A stretch of 64,000 nt of DNA, from NCBI RefSeq assembly GCF_023206395.1, contig NZ_CP066150.1, positions 1,612,001 through 1,676,000 on the forward strand, written 5' to 3'. Of this stretch, positions 34,901-43,647 are shown piece after piece (positions within the stretch are counted from its first letter, which is position 1; each line of letters begins with the position of its first letter). The notes beneath the pieces are model-generated. The model was not told where the DNA came from. It did not search any database and saw nothing but the letters and a program-made list of their open reading frames with translations. Source of the DNA: Vibrio sp. ED004 (GTDB lineage: Bacteria; Pseudomonadota; Gammaproteobacteria; Enterobacterales; Vibrionaceae). The position numbers were made by a program, and so were the translations under genes.

Positions 34901-35839
34901 TCAAAGTAGATAGTGGTCCGCCAACAGAGCTACGAACAAGAGCATAAGGTGATAGATAGAAAACTTAAACGTCTTCATCGCCATGTTGGGCTCATCACGA
35001 TATTTAAGAATCCACGCGTGGTAGACAAACCCACCGTTTAGCACCAAAGACGCACTCAGGTATATCCAACTGCTCATGCCAACTAACACTGGCAGCACAC
35101 ATACGATGCTTAACAACAGTGTATAAAGCAAAATTGAAGTCTTGGTGTAGGCTATCCCATGAGTCACGGGCAACATCGGGATATCCACTTTGGCGTACTC
35201 GTCACGACGATGAATCGCAAGTGCCCAAAAGTGTGGAGGCGTCCAGATAAAGATGATCATCACCAGCAGCCATGCACTTGAATGTAGCTCATTAGTGACA
35301 GCCGTCCATCCCAATAACGGAGGCATTGCTCCAGCTATTCCAGCTATAACAATGTTCTGCGGCGTCGCTCGCTTCAAGTACATGGTATAGATAACCGCAT
35401 AGCCCAATAAGCTCGCAAAGGTTAACCATGCTGTAAGCGGATTGACCAACATTACTAAGGTGACGAAGCCAAGCAAGCCAATGCCCGCGGCAAAACTGAA
35501 CACTCGTACGCTGCTAAGCTCACCCGATGGTAAAGGCCGTCGGTTGGTTCGAGACATTTGCCCGTCGATCTTCTTGTCGATCAAATGATTAAATGCAGCG
35601 GCTGAACCTGCCATTAACCCTATCCCTATCATGCCGAACAACGCTTGCTGCAAAGGTAATCCGTTGGGCACGGCCAAACACATTCCGACTAATGCCGTTA
35701 GCAACATCAAAGCAACCACTTTAGGCTTGGTCAGTGTTAAATAAACCTTCCAAGCAGCTTTGTTTTTTGCAGCCATTTCATTACTTGAAACTGGGGCTTG
35801 AACCACCACTTCATGCTGTGTTGAAACTCTACTGACCAT
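34901..35839 (-). CDS. cyoE: CyoE/CtaB, heme O synthase (protoheme IX farnesyltransferase)
   Basis: This 312-residue UbiA-type prenyltransferase has the Asp-rich motif [23 protein letters not shown] and the second motif [15 protein letters not shown], within nine predicted helices. It transfers farnesyl to heme B, giving heme O, the precursor of heme A for the oxidase encoded upstream. The ATG at 35839 follows a perfect AAGGAGG at good spacing and overlaps the end of ctaA by 11 bases, so the two are coupled. Confidence 0.94.
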   Translation of the reverse strand: MVSRVSTQHEVVVQAPVSSNEMAAKNKAAWKVYLTLTKPKVVALMLLTALVGMCLAVPNGLPLQQALFGMIGIGLMAGSAAAFNHLIDKKIDGQMSRTNRRPLPSGELSSVRVFSFAAGIGLLGFVTLVMLVNPLTAWLTFASLLGYAVIYTMYLKRATPQNIVIAGIAGAMPPLLGWTAVTNELHSSAWLLVMIIFIWTPPHFWALAIHRRDEYAKVDIPMLPVTHGIAYTKTSILLYTLLLSIVCVLPVLVGMSSWIYLSASLVLNGGFVYHAWILKYRDEPNMAMKTFKFSIYHLMLLFVALLADHYLL

Positions 35840-36884
35840 GATTACCTCCTTGTAATACACTGTTCTTCAACAAGTTTTCACTTGGTTTTCGCTGCCACAC
35901 GACAAAATTGGTCACAACCATGCTGATAAGTAACATCGCCGCGATTAGGTTATGCAAAACCGCGACTGAGATTGGCAGGTGAAACCACACATTGCTGATT
36001 CCAAGGCTGATTTGAGTAACCAACACGATTGCGACAATCACGCTCAGCTTTTGATGCGCTGTTTGACCAAACTTCCACAACTGATACACGACCATTAGCA
36101 CCGTCAACGTTGCCACAATAGCGCCAAACCTGTGCATGACATGTATTGTGAGCCTTGCGGGATACTCCAATACACCGAACTCATAGTTCTCATGGCCGCT
36201 CTGTGCAAAGTCGAAAGCGTTCTTAAAATCTAGATAGCTTGTCCAGTTCCCCTCACAAATTGGTAGCTGGGTGCACACCAACGCGGCATAGTTTGATGAG
36301 GTCCACGCGCCAAGCAATATCTGCCCCACCACAATCACCATACCCAACGAGGCCCAGAATTTAATCTGAGGCGCGTAAGAGGATTCGCCAAATCGGGTTT
36401 GGAAATTAGAGAGACGACAGTAGAGTAAACACAGTAGAGACAACAGAGTAAAACCACCCATCAAGTGCGCCATCACCACGACAGGCATCAGCTTGAGTGT
36501 CACAGTCCACATGCCTAATAAAGCCTGAAAAATCACAGTTGCCGAGATCAATAACGGCAGTCCAGCAGCGGTGATGTTCTTCTTAATACACCAAGCAACC
36601 ACAACAAAGATAAGAAGCCCTAATGAACCCGCAAAGTAGCGATGTATCATCTCTATCCATGCTTTGTCTGCTTCAAGAGCGCGTTCAGGAAATTGGAGAT
36701 TGGCTTGATTAACTGCTTGTGCATCAGAAGGAACGGTGATTTTCCCATAACACCCAGGCCAATCAGGGCAACCAAGACCAGCATCAGACAAACGAGTATA
36801 AGCACCTAACACAATCACGGTAAGCGTCAGTAAGATAGTCACTCGCATCACGAGCATGAGTAAATCAGGGGCTTTATTCTGCAT
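35829..36884 (-). CDS. ctaA: CtaA, heme A synthase (COX15-like)
   Basis: This 351-residue protein has eight helices in two four-helix repeats, with the conserved [21 protein letters not shown] near residue 25, IHRYFAG and the second-repeat HVMHRFGA histidines. It oxidises the methyl group of heme O to the formyl of heme A. The gene lies between a thioredoxin-like assembly gene and cyoE, completing heme A supply inside the oxidase operon. Confidence 0.94.
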   Translation of the reverse strand: MQNKAPDLLMLVMRVTILLTLTVIVLGAYTRLSDAGLGCPDWPGCYGKITVPSDAQAVNQANLQFPERALEADKAWIEMIHRYFAGSLGLLIFVVVAWCIKKNITAAGLPLLISATVIFQALLGMWTVTLKLMPVVVMAHLMGGFTLLSLLCLLYCRLSNFQTRFGESSYAPQIKFWASLGMVIVVGQILLGAWTSSNYAALVCTQLPICEGNWTSYLDFKNAFDFAQSGHENYEFGVLEYPARLTIHVMHRFGAIVATLTVLMVVYQLWKFGQTAHQKLSVIVAIVLVTQISLGISNVWFHLPISVAVLHNLIAAMLLISMVVTNFVVWQRKPSENLLKNSVLQGGNHGQ

Positions 36885-36959
36885 CGTTTATCTCCCTATA
36901 TTTATTCCCTGTCCCTAATAGAATTCAAGCGTTACGTTCAAACACGAATGCTCTATCAG

Positions 36960-37568
36960 CTAACCAACGCGCGACAATTTAAGAAGCTTTCTCAGGTCAT
37001 GAATCATGCCTTTAGACTGCCCGACTAACTGCGACGGTTCTGAGACACTTTTGTATTCCATAACGAGTTGCCCAAGAGGGTCGATGATTACAATGGAAGC
37101 TGGCGCGAACTTGGTACTCAACTGATCTCCACCCGATAGAAACGACAGATCCGGTTTGTTAAATGCTCCTGGTAGCGCATCCCCTTCAGAGACAAAAACC
37201 ACCGCTGTCACTCGTTCCTTATTTTTCCCTAACGCTAAATAGCTTTGATTCAAGTAATGTAGCTGTTGTTCACACAAGCTATCGCATTCTGTTGGCGCAA
37301 TGTAACCCACCAGCCATCCTTCTCCTTCCACCGGAGCCGTCAATCCAAAATCCTGTAACGTCACTCTTGGCTCAACCAACTCCCCCGTGTTTGTCACACC
37401 AGATGTGTACCAATTTTGCTCCAACACGGTTTTAGCGATAATGGCAGGTAAGGCGAAGATCAGAATCAATCCGATTAATACAAGGCGACCACGTGAGCGA
37501 CTCTGTTTAAACGCAGCCAAGTTCGCATCGGTACTTTCCTTGTTCATTTGTACTTGAGGCTTATCCAT
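36960..37568 (-). CDS. Membrane-anchored thioredoxin-fold protein of the cox cluster
   Basis: The 202-residue protein has one N-terminal transmembrane helix (about residues 28-46) and a periplasmic domain with a CDSLCEQQ cysteine pair in place of a thioredoxin CxxC, followed by VTAVVFVSEGD, FAPASIVIIDPLGQLVMEY. The fold resembles SCO1/SenC-type copper chaperones, which load CuA, but spacing CxxxC and context fit while the metal histidine is not obvious. Equivalent genes sit between surf1 and ctaA in other gammaproteobacterial cox operons. AGGGA precedes the first ATG. Confidence 0.75.
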   Translation of the reverse strand: MDKPQVQMNKESTDANLAAFKQSRSRGRLVLIGLILIFALPAIIAKTVLEQNWYTSGVTNTGELVEPRVTLQDFGLTAPVEGEGWLVGYIAPTECDSLCEQQLHYLNQSYLALGKNKERVTAVVFVSEGDALPGAFNKPDLSFLSGGDQLSTKFAPASIVIIDPLGQLVMEYKSVSEPSQLVGQSKGMIHDLRKLLKLSRVG

Positions 37569-37627
37569 TTTAATTCCCTGTATTAAGCGCTGCCGTTCGC
37601 TATCTGTATTTATGTCATTCCGAGCAT

Positions 37628-38437
37628 TTACTTCTTATTAATGTGGTTATGTTTCTTTAAGTGTCGGTAGCCAATCAATAACATCAGCGAGAGCAGTACC
37701 GCAGCCATCACGAACCATTGAAATGAGTAACCAAAGTGCTTCTCAGACTTCATCGCCGTAGGGCGCCATAACATCTCATAGGGCCAAGAATTTAAACTCT
37801 GAGGTTGAAAGATAAATGGCAACACCTCTTGGCCTGTGTATTGTGATAACGCCTCTATATTGATGTTTTGAATTCTTGTCGGTGTTGTCTTTTCTAACCC
37901 AAGCTCCTGACTTAACGGATTAACTGAACGTGTGTACAAACGCCCAGACATGTTGGTTGGTAGCGTGACGTTTCCTATTTTTGGAAGAGCTCTTCTATCA
38001 TTACTTGCTGCAACGAACCCAAGATCGATCAACAGTTGTTTTCTTCCATCTTGTGTTAGAACCTCACCGAGCATGTAAATCACATATCCAACCGTTCCTT
38101 GGTTGATTTGATTGTCCAACAAGAACACCAAACCACTTGTTTTTACTAATTGAACGTCAGCTTTTAAACCATTTAAGGTTGAAGGATTCAATGACTGCTG
38201 AGTTCGAACGCTTTCTTCTCGCCATTCTGAAATCACGATATCTAGAGGCCTAGAGGACTGCGTTGCTCTCTGCGATAACTGGTGCTCGTAGCGTAATTTC
38301 TCGTTACCTCTGTCTAATTGCCATAAACCCAACTTGATTAAAATGCCGACTGAAACCAAAGTTAAAACAACCGCAACCCAAAAACCTTTACTGCGGAACT
38401 TTCGTTCATCATGATTCAAACCGTTTGGAGTTATCAC
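37628..38437 (-). CDS. SURF1-family cytochrome oxidase assembly protein
   Basis: SURF1 proteins have two transmembrane helices flanking a periplasmic domain. Here the first is KGFWVAVVLTLVSVGILIKLGLWQLDRG and the last is near the C-terminus (HFGYSFQWFVMAAVLLSLMLL), with the conserved GYVIYMLGEVL and WPYEMLWRPTAM between. They help insert heme A into subunit I. The frame is open far upstream, but that would overlap the opposite-strand DUF2909 gene. GTG 38437, with AAGGTGG upstream, gives a family-sized 269-residue protein; TTG a few codons later is the alternative. The start is uncertain. Confidence 0.85.
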   Translation of the reverse strand: MITPNGLNHDERKFRSKGFWVAVVLTLVSVGILIKLGLWQLDRGNEKLRYEHQLSQRATQSSRPLDIVISEWREESVRTQQSLNPSTLNGLKADVQLVKTSGLVFLLDNQINQGTVGYVIYMLGEVLTQDGRKQLLIDLGFVAASNDRRALPKIGNVTLPTNMSGRLYTRSVNPLSQELGLEKTTPTRIQNINIEALSQYTGQEVLPFIFQPQSLNSWPYEMLWRPTAMKSEKHFGYSFQWFVMAAVLLSLMLLIGYRHLKKHNHINKK

Positions 38438-38438
38438 T

Positions 38439-38669
38439 ATGGCGTCATCCACCTTTATCTTGTTATTCAAAGTTGTATTGGTTGCTCTACTGTTTTTCAT
38501 CGCCTTCAACTTAATGAAAGGCCTCATCCAAATCGCTTCTGGCAAACACAATGGCAAAAGGTTGAGTCACTTCTTAGGACGTCGAGTCATGTGGTCAGCC
38601 GTTGTCGTGTTAATGTTGTTACTGGCTTTAGGAACAGGAGTGATAACGCCAAACCCTCGACCTTATTAA
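38439..38669 (+). CDS. DUF2909 twin-transmembrane protein of the cox cluster
   Basis: This 76-residue protein has two transmembrane helices (residues 6-28 and 48-67) separated by a short basic loop GKHNGKRLSHFLGRRV. Small DUF2909 proteins recur between coxC and surf1 in gammaproteobacterial oxidase clusters, and their role is not established. It is the only plus-strand gene in the oxidase region. Its start codon is one base from the chosen surf1 start on the other strand; GGAG lies upstream. Confidence 0.85.
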   Translation: MASSTFILLFKVVLVALLFFIAFNLMKGLIQIASGKHNGKRLSHFLGRRVMWSAVVVLMLLLALGTGVITPNPRPY

Positions 38670-38705
38670 GCCCTATAAGCCCAACAGCTAAAGCGGTCTA
38701 TGTCG

Positions 38706-39590
38706 TTAGAGGACATAGACGAACACAAATAACCCTAACCAAACCACATCAACAAAGTGCCAGTACCAACTGCCAGCTTGGAACGCAAAGTGGTCTTTGG
38801 GCGTAAAGTGGTCTTTCGCAACCCTTGCCAGTAACACAATCAAAAAGATCGTCCCCAAGCAAACATGCAAGCCATGGAAACCCGTCAACAAGAAGAAGGT
38901 GTTGCCATAGATACCCGATTGAAGGGTCAGCCCCATATCTTGATAAGCATGAACATACTCTTCGACTTGGAAAAATAGGAAGAAGCCCGCCAGAACAATC
39001 GTAATTTCTAACCAAACGATTAACGCCATGCGCTTGTTTTGTTCAAGACTCAGGTGCGCCATGTGCAGCGTTACGGATGAAAGCAGTAGGATAATGGTGT
39101 TCTTGAGTGGAATACCTTGCCAAGGCATCGCTTGTGTCGTCACACCATCCGGTGTCGTGGTCAGCGGCCACATCGATTGAAACATCGGCCACAGCACTTC
39201 ATGGGTCATTTCATTGTTGCCCGCCCCACCAATCCAAGGGACTGAAATCATTCGAGCGTAGAAAAGCGCGCCAAAGAAGGCGCCGAAGAACATGATCTCA
39301 GAGAAGATGAACCAGCTCATTCCTTGTCTAAAGGAGCGAGATATTTGCTCGGAATAAACACCACTCAATGACTCTGTAATCACGTAGCTAAACCAACCCG
39401 CAAGCATATACAGAAGAACAGCAAAACCAACTAACAACACCGCTTTACCGAACACTCCACCTGCGGCATCCGTTCCCATGTTTTGCACGGTTAAGCCTGC
39501 TCCGACCGCAACAAGAAACAGAGCAACGGCACCGACTAGCGGCCAATGGCTTTGATGTGGAACGAAATACACTTCCTTTTTAGAACTCAT
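38706..39590 (-). CDS. ctaE: CoxC/CtaE, cytochrome c oxidase subunit III
   Basis: The 294-residue protein has seven helices with family marks: HQSHWPLVGA at the start, GMSWFIFSEIMFFGAFFGALFY, the mid-region LLLSSVTLHMAHLSL and the tail GFHGLHVCLGTIFL with AGSWYWHFVDVVWLGLF. Subunit III stabilises the catalytic core and proton uptake. A stem-loop (GTCTATGTC at 38696-38704 with GACATAGAC at 38712-38720) overlaps its stop codon but lacks a T-tract. Confidence 0.95.
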   Translation of the reverse strand: MSSKKEVYFVPHQSHWPLVGAVALFLVAVGAGLTVQNMGTDAAGGVFGKAVLLVGFAVLLYMLAGWFSYVITESLSGVYSEQISRSFRQGMSWFIFSEIMFFGAFFGALFYARMISVPWIGGAGNNEMTHEVLWPMFQSMWPLTTTPDGVTTQAMPWQGIPLKNTIILLLSSVTLHMAHLSLEQNKRMALIVWLEITIVLAGFFLFFQVEEYVHAYQDMGLTLQSGIYGNTFFLLTGFHGLHVCLGTIFLIVLLARVAKDHFTPKDHFAFQAGSWYWHFVDVVWLGLFVFVYVL

Positions 39591-39628
39591 CGCTCAACTC
39601 CTTTTGTTGATTCTGGTTCTGTAATTTA

Positions 39629-40258
39629 TTAATTACTCGCGAGTACGTTTGGCTCAGGTTCGTTTACTCCCCCAACCACCTCACTCGTGATATTGAATAA
39701 CGTATAAGATAGCGTCAGCGTGTTTATCGACTCTGGAATGTCTGGCTCTATATAAAATATCAAACCCATTTCCGCACTCTTGAAGCCATCAAGAGGTTGC
39801 TGATTGAAGCAAAAGCACTCCATCTTGTTGAAATAAGTCGCTCCCATTCCCGGAGACACCGATGGCACAGCTTGACCAATCAATGAACTCGCAGATAAGT
39901 TCTTCGCGATATAATTGGTTTGCACCACCTCGCCAGGATGAACTTCCAATACACGTACTTCAGGCGAAAACGTCCATGGCATATCAGGCTTAATATGAGA
40001 CATGAACTCCACCCGAATCGTCCGAGAGTAATCAGGTTGCATCCCCTGAGGTTGAACCGCAGAAACCGTATTGGTTTTACCGTTGATTCCCAAAGCCTCG
40101 CACATCACATCGTAGAGCGGCACCAAAGCGAAACCGAAGCCAAACATCGCCACCACACTCAATACCAAGTAGCCCGTCAGCTTTTTAGTTGAACGCTTCT
40201 TGGCTAACCGCTTGGATTGTTTTTCATCGTGATTTGAATCACTTTGCTTATCACTCAT
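39629..40258 (-). CDS. ctaG: CtaG/Cox11, copper chaperone for the CuB site
   Basis: The 209-residue protein has one N-terminal transmembrane helix (residues 27-48, ending FGFALVPLYDVMCEALG) and an immunoglobulin-like periplasmic domain with the copper-binding motif MECFCFNQQ (CFCF). Cox11 delivers copper to CuB of subunit I. It lies 12 bases downstream of coxA and before subunit III, the usual order. Confidence 0.94.
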   Translation of the reverse strand: MSDKQSDSNHDEKQSKRLAKKRSTKKLTGYLVLSVVAMFGFGFALVPLYDVMCEALGINGKTNTVSAVQPQGMQPDYSRTIRVEFMSHIKPDMPWTFSPEVRVLEVHPGEVVQTNYIAKNLSASSLIGQAVPSVSPGMGATYFNKMECFCFNQQPLDGFKSAEMGLIFYIEPDIPESINTLTLSYTLFNITSEVVGGVNEPEPNVLASN

Positions 40259-40269
40259 AGCTCATCTCT

Positions 40270-41931
40270 CTAATCAATTTTAGGTGGATGAGTAAAGGTA
40301 TGATGAGGAGCTGGACTTGGTACCGTCCACTCTAGCCCTTCAGCACGTTCCCATGGCTTGCTTGATGCAGGCTCGCCGCCTTTCACGCACTTGATGACCA
40401 GCCACAAGAAGATAAGTTGCGATAAACCAAAGGCAAAACCACCTATCGACACCACTTGGTTAACGTCAGCGAACTGAATAGCGTAGTCTGGAATACGACG
40501 TGGCATCCCGGCTAAACCTAGGAAGTGCATCGGGAAGAAAAGCACATTGACTGATATGACAGATGTCCAGAAATGCCACAGACTGAGCTTGTGGTCGTAC
40601 ATATGCCCGGTCCACTTAGGCAGCCAGTAATAGGCGGCAGCCATTATCGAGAACACCGCACCAGTCACCAGAACATAGTGGAAGTGAGCCACCACGAAAT
40701 AAGTGTCATGATATTGGAAGTCAGCAGGAACGATGGCGAGCATCAATCCAGACAAGCCGCCTATCGTAAACAGCACAATAAAGGCGATGGTGAAAAGCAT
40801 TGGTGTTTCGAAGGTCAATGCCCCTCGCCACATAGTCGCGACCCAGTTAAAGACTTTCACCCCCGTCGGCACCGCAATTAACATAGTGCAATACATGAAG
40901 AACAACTCAGCAAAGACCGGCATCCCAGTAGTGAACATGTGGTGTGCCCAAACTAGGAAGGACAAGATGGCGATACTACAGGTCGCGTACACCATCGAAT
41001 GGTAACCAAACAAGCGCTTTCCACTAAAGGCTGGGATTATGGCAGAGACAATACCAAACGACGGTAGAATCATGATGTACACTTCGGGGTGTCCAAAGAA
41101 CCAGAATATGTGCTGAAACATAACTGGATCACCACCACCAGCCGCATCGAAAAAGCTTGTCCCGAAGTATTTATCGGTCAATACCATGGTCACCGCTCCG
41201 GCGAGAACCGGCATCACGGCTATCAGCAAGAAAGCGGTGATTAACCATGTCCATACGAACATAGGTAGTTTGAACCAAGTCATACCTGGCGCTCTCATAT
41301 TAACGATGGTCACGATGACGTTGATCGCCCCCATGATCGAACTGATCCCCATAATATGGACAGAGAACACAAACAGCGCCGTGCTGTCAGGGCCGTAAGT
41401 CGTTGAGAGCGGTGCGTAGAATGTCCAACCAAAACTCGGACCGCCACCCTCAGTGAACAAAGATCCAATCAAGATTAAGAAAGCAAAAGGCAGAATCCAG
41501 AAACTGAGGTTGTTCATTCTAGGCAGCGCCATATCGGGCGCGCCGATCATCATAGGGATCATCCAGTTAGCAAGCCCCGTAAATGCAGGCATTACCGCAC
41601 CAAACACCATGATCAAGCCGTGCACTGTGGCCATTTGGTTAAAGAAGTCTGGTTCAACAAGCTGCAAACCCGGTTGGAACAACTCGGCGCGGATCACCAT
41701 TGCCATGGCACCACCCGTTAAGAACATTGCAAAACTGAACCACAGGTATAAAGTGCCGATGTCTTTATGATTGGTTGAATAGAGCCAACGCGCCCACCCT
41801 TTTGGAGCGGCGTGAGAGTCGTGATCATCCAGAGGCAAATCATTGCTGTCCAATGTGCCTTCCACAGAATGGCTTAAGGCCTGATCTTCTGCAGGCGCCG
41901 ATTTCACCGGCTTATTAATTGGTGAACTCAT
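40270..41931 (-). CDS. ctaD: CoxA/CtaD, cytochrome c oxidase subunit I
   Basis: This 553-residue heme-copper oxidase subunit has twelve helices. Visible ligands include the CuB/tyrosine motif FWFFGHPEVYIMILPSFG and the heme a/a3 histidines in HDTYFVVAHFHYVL; the low-spin heme ligand lies in ATVHGLIMVFGAVMP. The D- and K-channel layout is type A. It reduces oxygen to water and pumps protons. The start overlaps the coxB stop as ATGA (4 bases). Confidence 0.96.
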   Translation of the reverse strand: MSSPINKPVKSAPAEDQALSHSVEGTLDSNDLPLDDHDSHAAPKGWARWLYSTNHKDIGTLYLWFSFAMFLTGGAMAMVIRAELFQPGLQLVEPDFFNQMATVHGLIMVFGAVMPAFTGLANWMIPMMIGAPDMALPRMNNLSFWILPFAFLILIGSLFTEGGGPSFGWTFYAPLSTTYGPDSTALFVFSVHIMGISSIMGAINVIVTIVNMRAPGMTWFKLPMFVWTWLITAFLLIAVMPVLAGAVTMVLTDKYFGTSFFDAAGGGDPVMFQHIFWFFGHPEVYIMILPSFGIVSAIIPAFSGKRLFGYHSMVYATCSIAILSFLVWAHHMFTTGMPVFAELFFMYCTMLIAVPTGVKVFNWVATMWRGALTFETPMLFTIAFIVLFTIGGLSGLMLAIVPADFQYHDTYFVVAHFHYVLVTGAVFSIMAAAYYWLPKWTGHMYDHKLSLWHFWTSVISVNVLFFPMHFLGLAGMPRRIPDYAIQFADVNQVVSIGGFAFGLSQLIFLWLVIKCVKGGEPASSKPWERAEGLEWTVPSPAPHHTFTHPPKID

Positions 41932-43145
41932 AGCTGCTCCTTAGCATCACTTTGTGCTTCATCCGTTGAGCCCTGTTCGTCAGGTGCTTGGGCTCTGCCT
42001 TCTTGTTTAACCTTGTAAGCGTTAATGTCTGAAGCCTGAACAATATCGCCCGTATCATTACCCCAAGCATTTCTTTGGTAAGTAACGACCGCTGCGATCT
42101 CTTTCTCGGTTAACTGATTATCGAAGGCTTGCATTGCCGTGCCTCCACGACCATAAACAATGGTATCGATATGCACATCGACATCCCCAAGAGCTACCGG
42201 GCTACCTTTAATCGCTGGAAATGCCCCTGGAATGCCTTCACCGTTCGCTTGGTGACAAACCGCGCATCGAGTTTTGTAAACCTCTGCACCTATCGTATTC
42301 AACTCATCTAAAGAAAGTGACGCGTCTAATGCATCTTGAGCTGCTTGTTGTGCGGCAATCGTTAACTCTTTCTGTTCTGCTAACCACGCATCAAACTCAT
42401 CTTCTTCCATGGCATGTACTACGATCGGCATAAAGCCATGAGCTCGACCACACAGCTCAGCACACTGACCACGATACACACCTGGCTCATCGATTTTTGT
42501 CCACGCTTCGTTAATGAACCCCGGAATGGTATCTTTTTTAACGGCAAAGGCCGGGACCCACCAAGAGTGAATCACATCGTCAGAGGTCATCAAGAAGCGA
42601 ACTTTTCTATCAATAGGAAGGACTAAGGGTTTATCAACCTCTAGCAGGTAATGCGCCCCTTTCACTTCAATGCCTTCAATTTCTTTATCACTGGTCGCCA
42701 GCAAACTGAAAAACTCAACATCTTCGCCAAAATAGCTGTAATGCCATTTCCATTGTGAGCCAGTAATTTTAACGGTGAGTTCGGACTGAGAAGTGTCTTC
42801 CATCGCTATCAAGGTTTTGGTCGCGGGTATCGACATTGCGATGAGGATAATAATAGGAATGATGGTCCAGAGGATTTCAACTTTGGTGCTTTCGTGAAAA
42901 TGAGCGGCTACCGCGCCCTTCGACTTTCTGTGCCTCAGAATCGAATAAAACATCACACCAAAAACGACGAAGGCGATTGCACAGCAGATGTAAAAGATAA
43001 GCATATGAAGTTCATAAACCTCACCGCTGATCTCAGTTACACCTCTTGTCATGTTATATTCACTACTTGCATGCACTAAAGGCGACACTAAAACCACAAC
43101 AAAACTCTTCAAAAGCCACGCTAGCCTAACCAGTAATCTTTTCAA
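41928..43145 (-). CDS. ctaC: CoxB/CtaC, oxidase subunit II with fused cytochrome c domain
   Basis: A signal peptide and two transmembrane helices are followed by the CuA cupredoxin domain, with IHSWWVPAFAVKKD and the CuA ligands in GQCAELCGRAHGFM. A C-terminal class I cytochrome c domain holds the heme motif CAVCHQ (Cys294, Cys297, His298). The fused cytochrome makes this a caa3-type oxidase able to take electrons directly from the bc1 complex or small cytochromes. It is the first gene of the operon; four 17-base repeats lie 50-115 bases upstream. Confidence 0.95.
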   Translation of the reverse strand: MKRLLVRLAWLLKSFVVVLVSPLVHASSEYNMTRGVTEISGEVYELHMLIFYICCAIAFVVFGVMFYSILRHRKSKGAVAAHFHESTKVEILWTIIPIIILIAMSIPATKTLIAMEDTSQSELTVKITGSQWKWHYSYFGEDVEFFSLLATSDKEIEGIEVKGAHYLLEVDKPLVLPIDRKVRFLMTSDDVIHSWWVPAFAVKKDTIPGFINEAWTKIDEPGVYRGQCAELCGRAHGFMPIVVHAMEEDEFDAWLAEQKELTIAAQQAAQDALDASLSLDELNTIGAEVYKTRCAVCHQANGEGIPGAFPAIKGSPVALGDVDVHIDTIVYGRGGTAMQAFDNQLTEKEIAAVVTYQRNAWGNDTGDIVQASDINAYKVKQEGRAQAPDEQGSTDEAQSDAKEQL

Positions 43146-43193
43146 AAGATCTCTCCTTATCCTTCCTAATAGGATACTTGCGACCTAAATGTC

Positions 43194-43261
43194 GTTACGA
43201 GCCATATTTCGTTATGAGCTAAGTTTCATTACAAGCTATATGTCATTATGAGCCGGACAAC
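43194..43261. repeat. Four tandem 17-base imperfect repeats upstream of the cox operon
   Basis: Units start at 43194, 43211, 43228 and 43245, exactly 17 bases apart. Each begins TCRTTAYRAGCY (TCGTTACGAGCC, TCGTTATGAGCT, TCATTACAAGCT, TCATTATGAGCC) with a variable 5-base end. They lie in the 500-base divergent gap between coxB and the phosphosugar mutase. They could be a repeated regulator site or a decayed duplication. Apart from a Fur box near the mutase I see no gene or terminator in the rest of the gap. Confidence 0.8.
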
Positions 43262-43576
43262 ATTCATTGTTATCCCGACTACACATGAAAAGGCTGAATC
43301 TCAATCTACAACTCACATGGAGATAGCTTTAAAGCACTATCAACCTCATATCTTCCTATGAGCCAATACGGCTCAAAAGCGTTGGGGGTTTCCGTGAAAG
43401 ATTCAAAAACGGCGAATCTGTTAAATTTTGTTATATTTATGTAAAAGGCTAGTTAGTGATATCCAATTGTTCAAGGTAAGTTTACTTACTAAACAGTCAA
43501 TTATTTGAAGTGACTAAGCTACATGCCCTCTTGCCGTTGGAATTTATTTTATATCGAGTTTTACGATTGCTTTCAT

Positions 43577-43595
43577 AGAAATGATAATCAATATC
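43577..43595 (+). promoter_or_regulatory. Fur box upstream of the phosphosugar mutase
   Basis: The 19-base site with core AATGATAATCAATATC matches 15 of 19 positions of the Fur consensus. It ends about 50 bases before the mutase start codon, where it would overlap or flank a promoter. Control of the divergent cox operon is less likely because of the 430-base distance. Confidence 0.65.
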
Positions 43596-43647
43596 ACTTA
43601 AGTTAAATCAACAGTAAGTCATACAGACATTAAAAGGTTTAGTGATT

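Noticed and set aside
38696..38720. Stem-loop at the coxC stop codon as a terminator
   Set aside because: It is a perfect 9-bp stem but has no T-tract on either strand.
43194..43261. 17-base repeats as iterons of a replication origin
   Set aside because: There is no rep gene, DnaA box cluster or partition gene nearby; it is a chromosomal operon flank.
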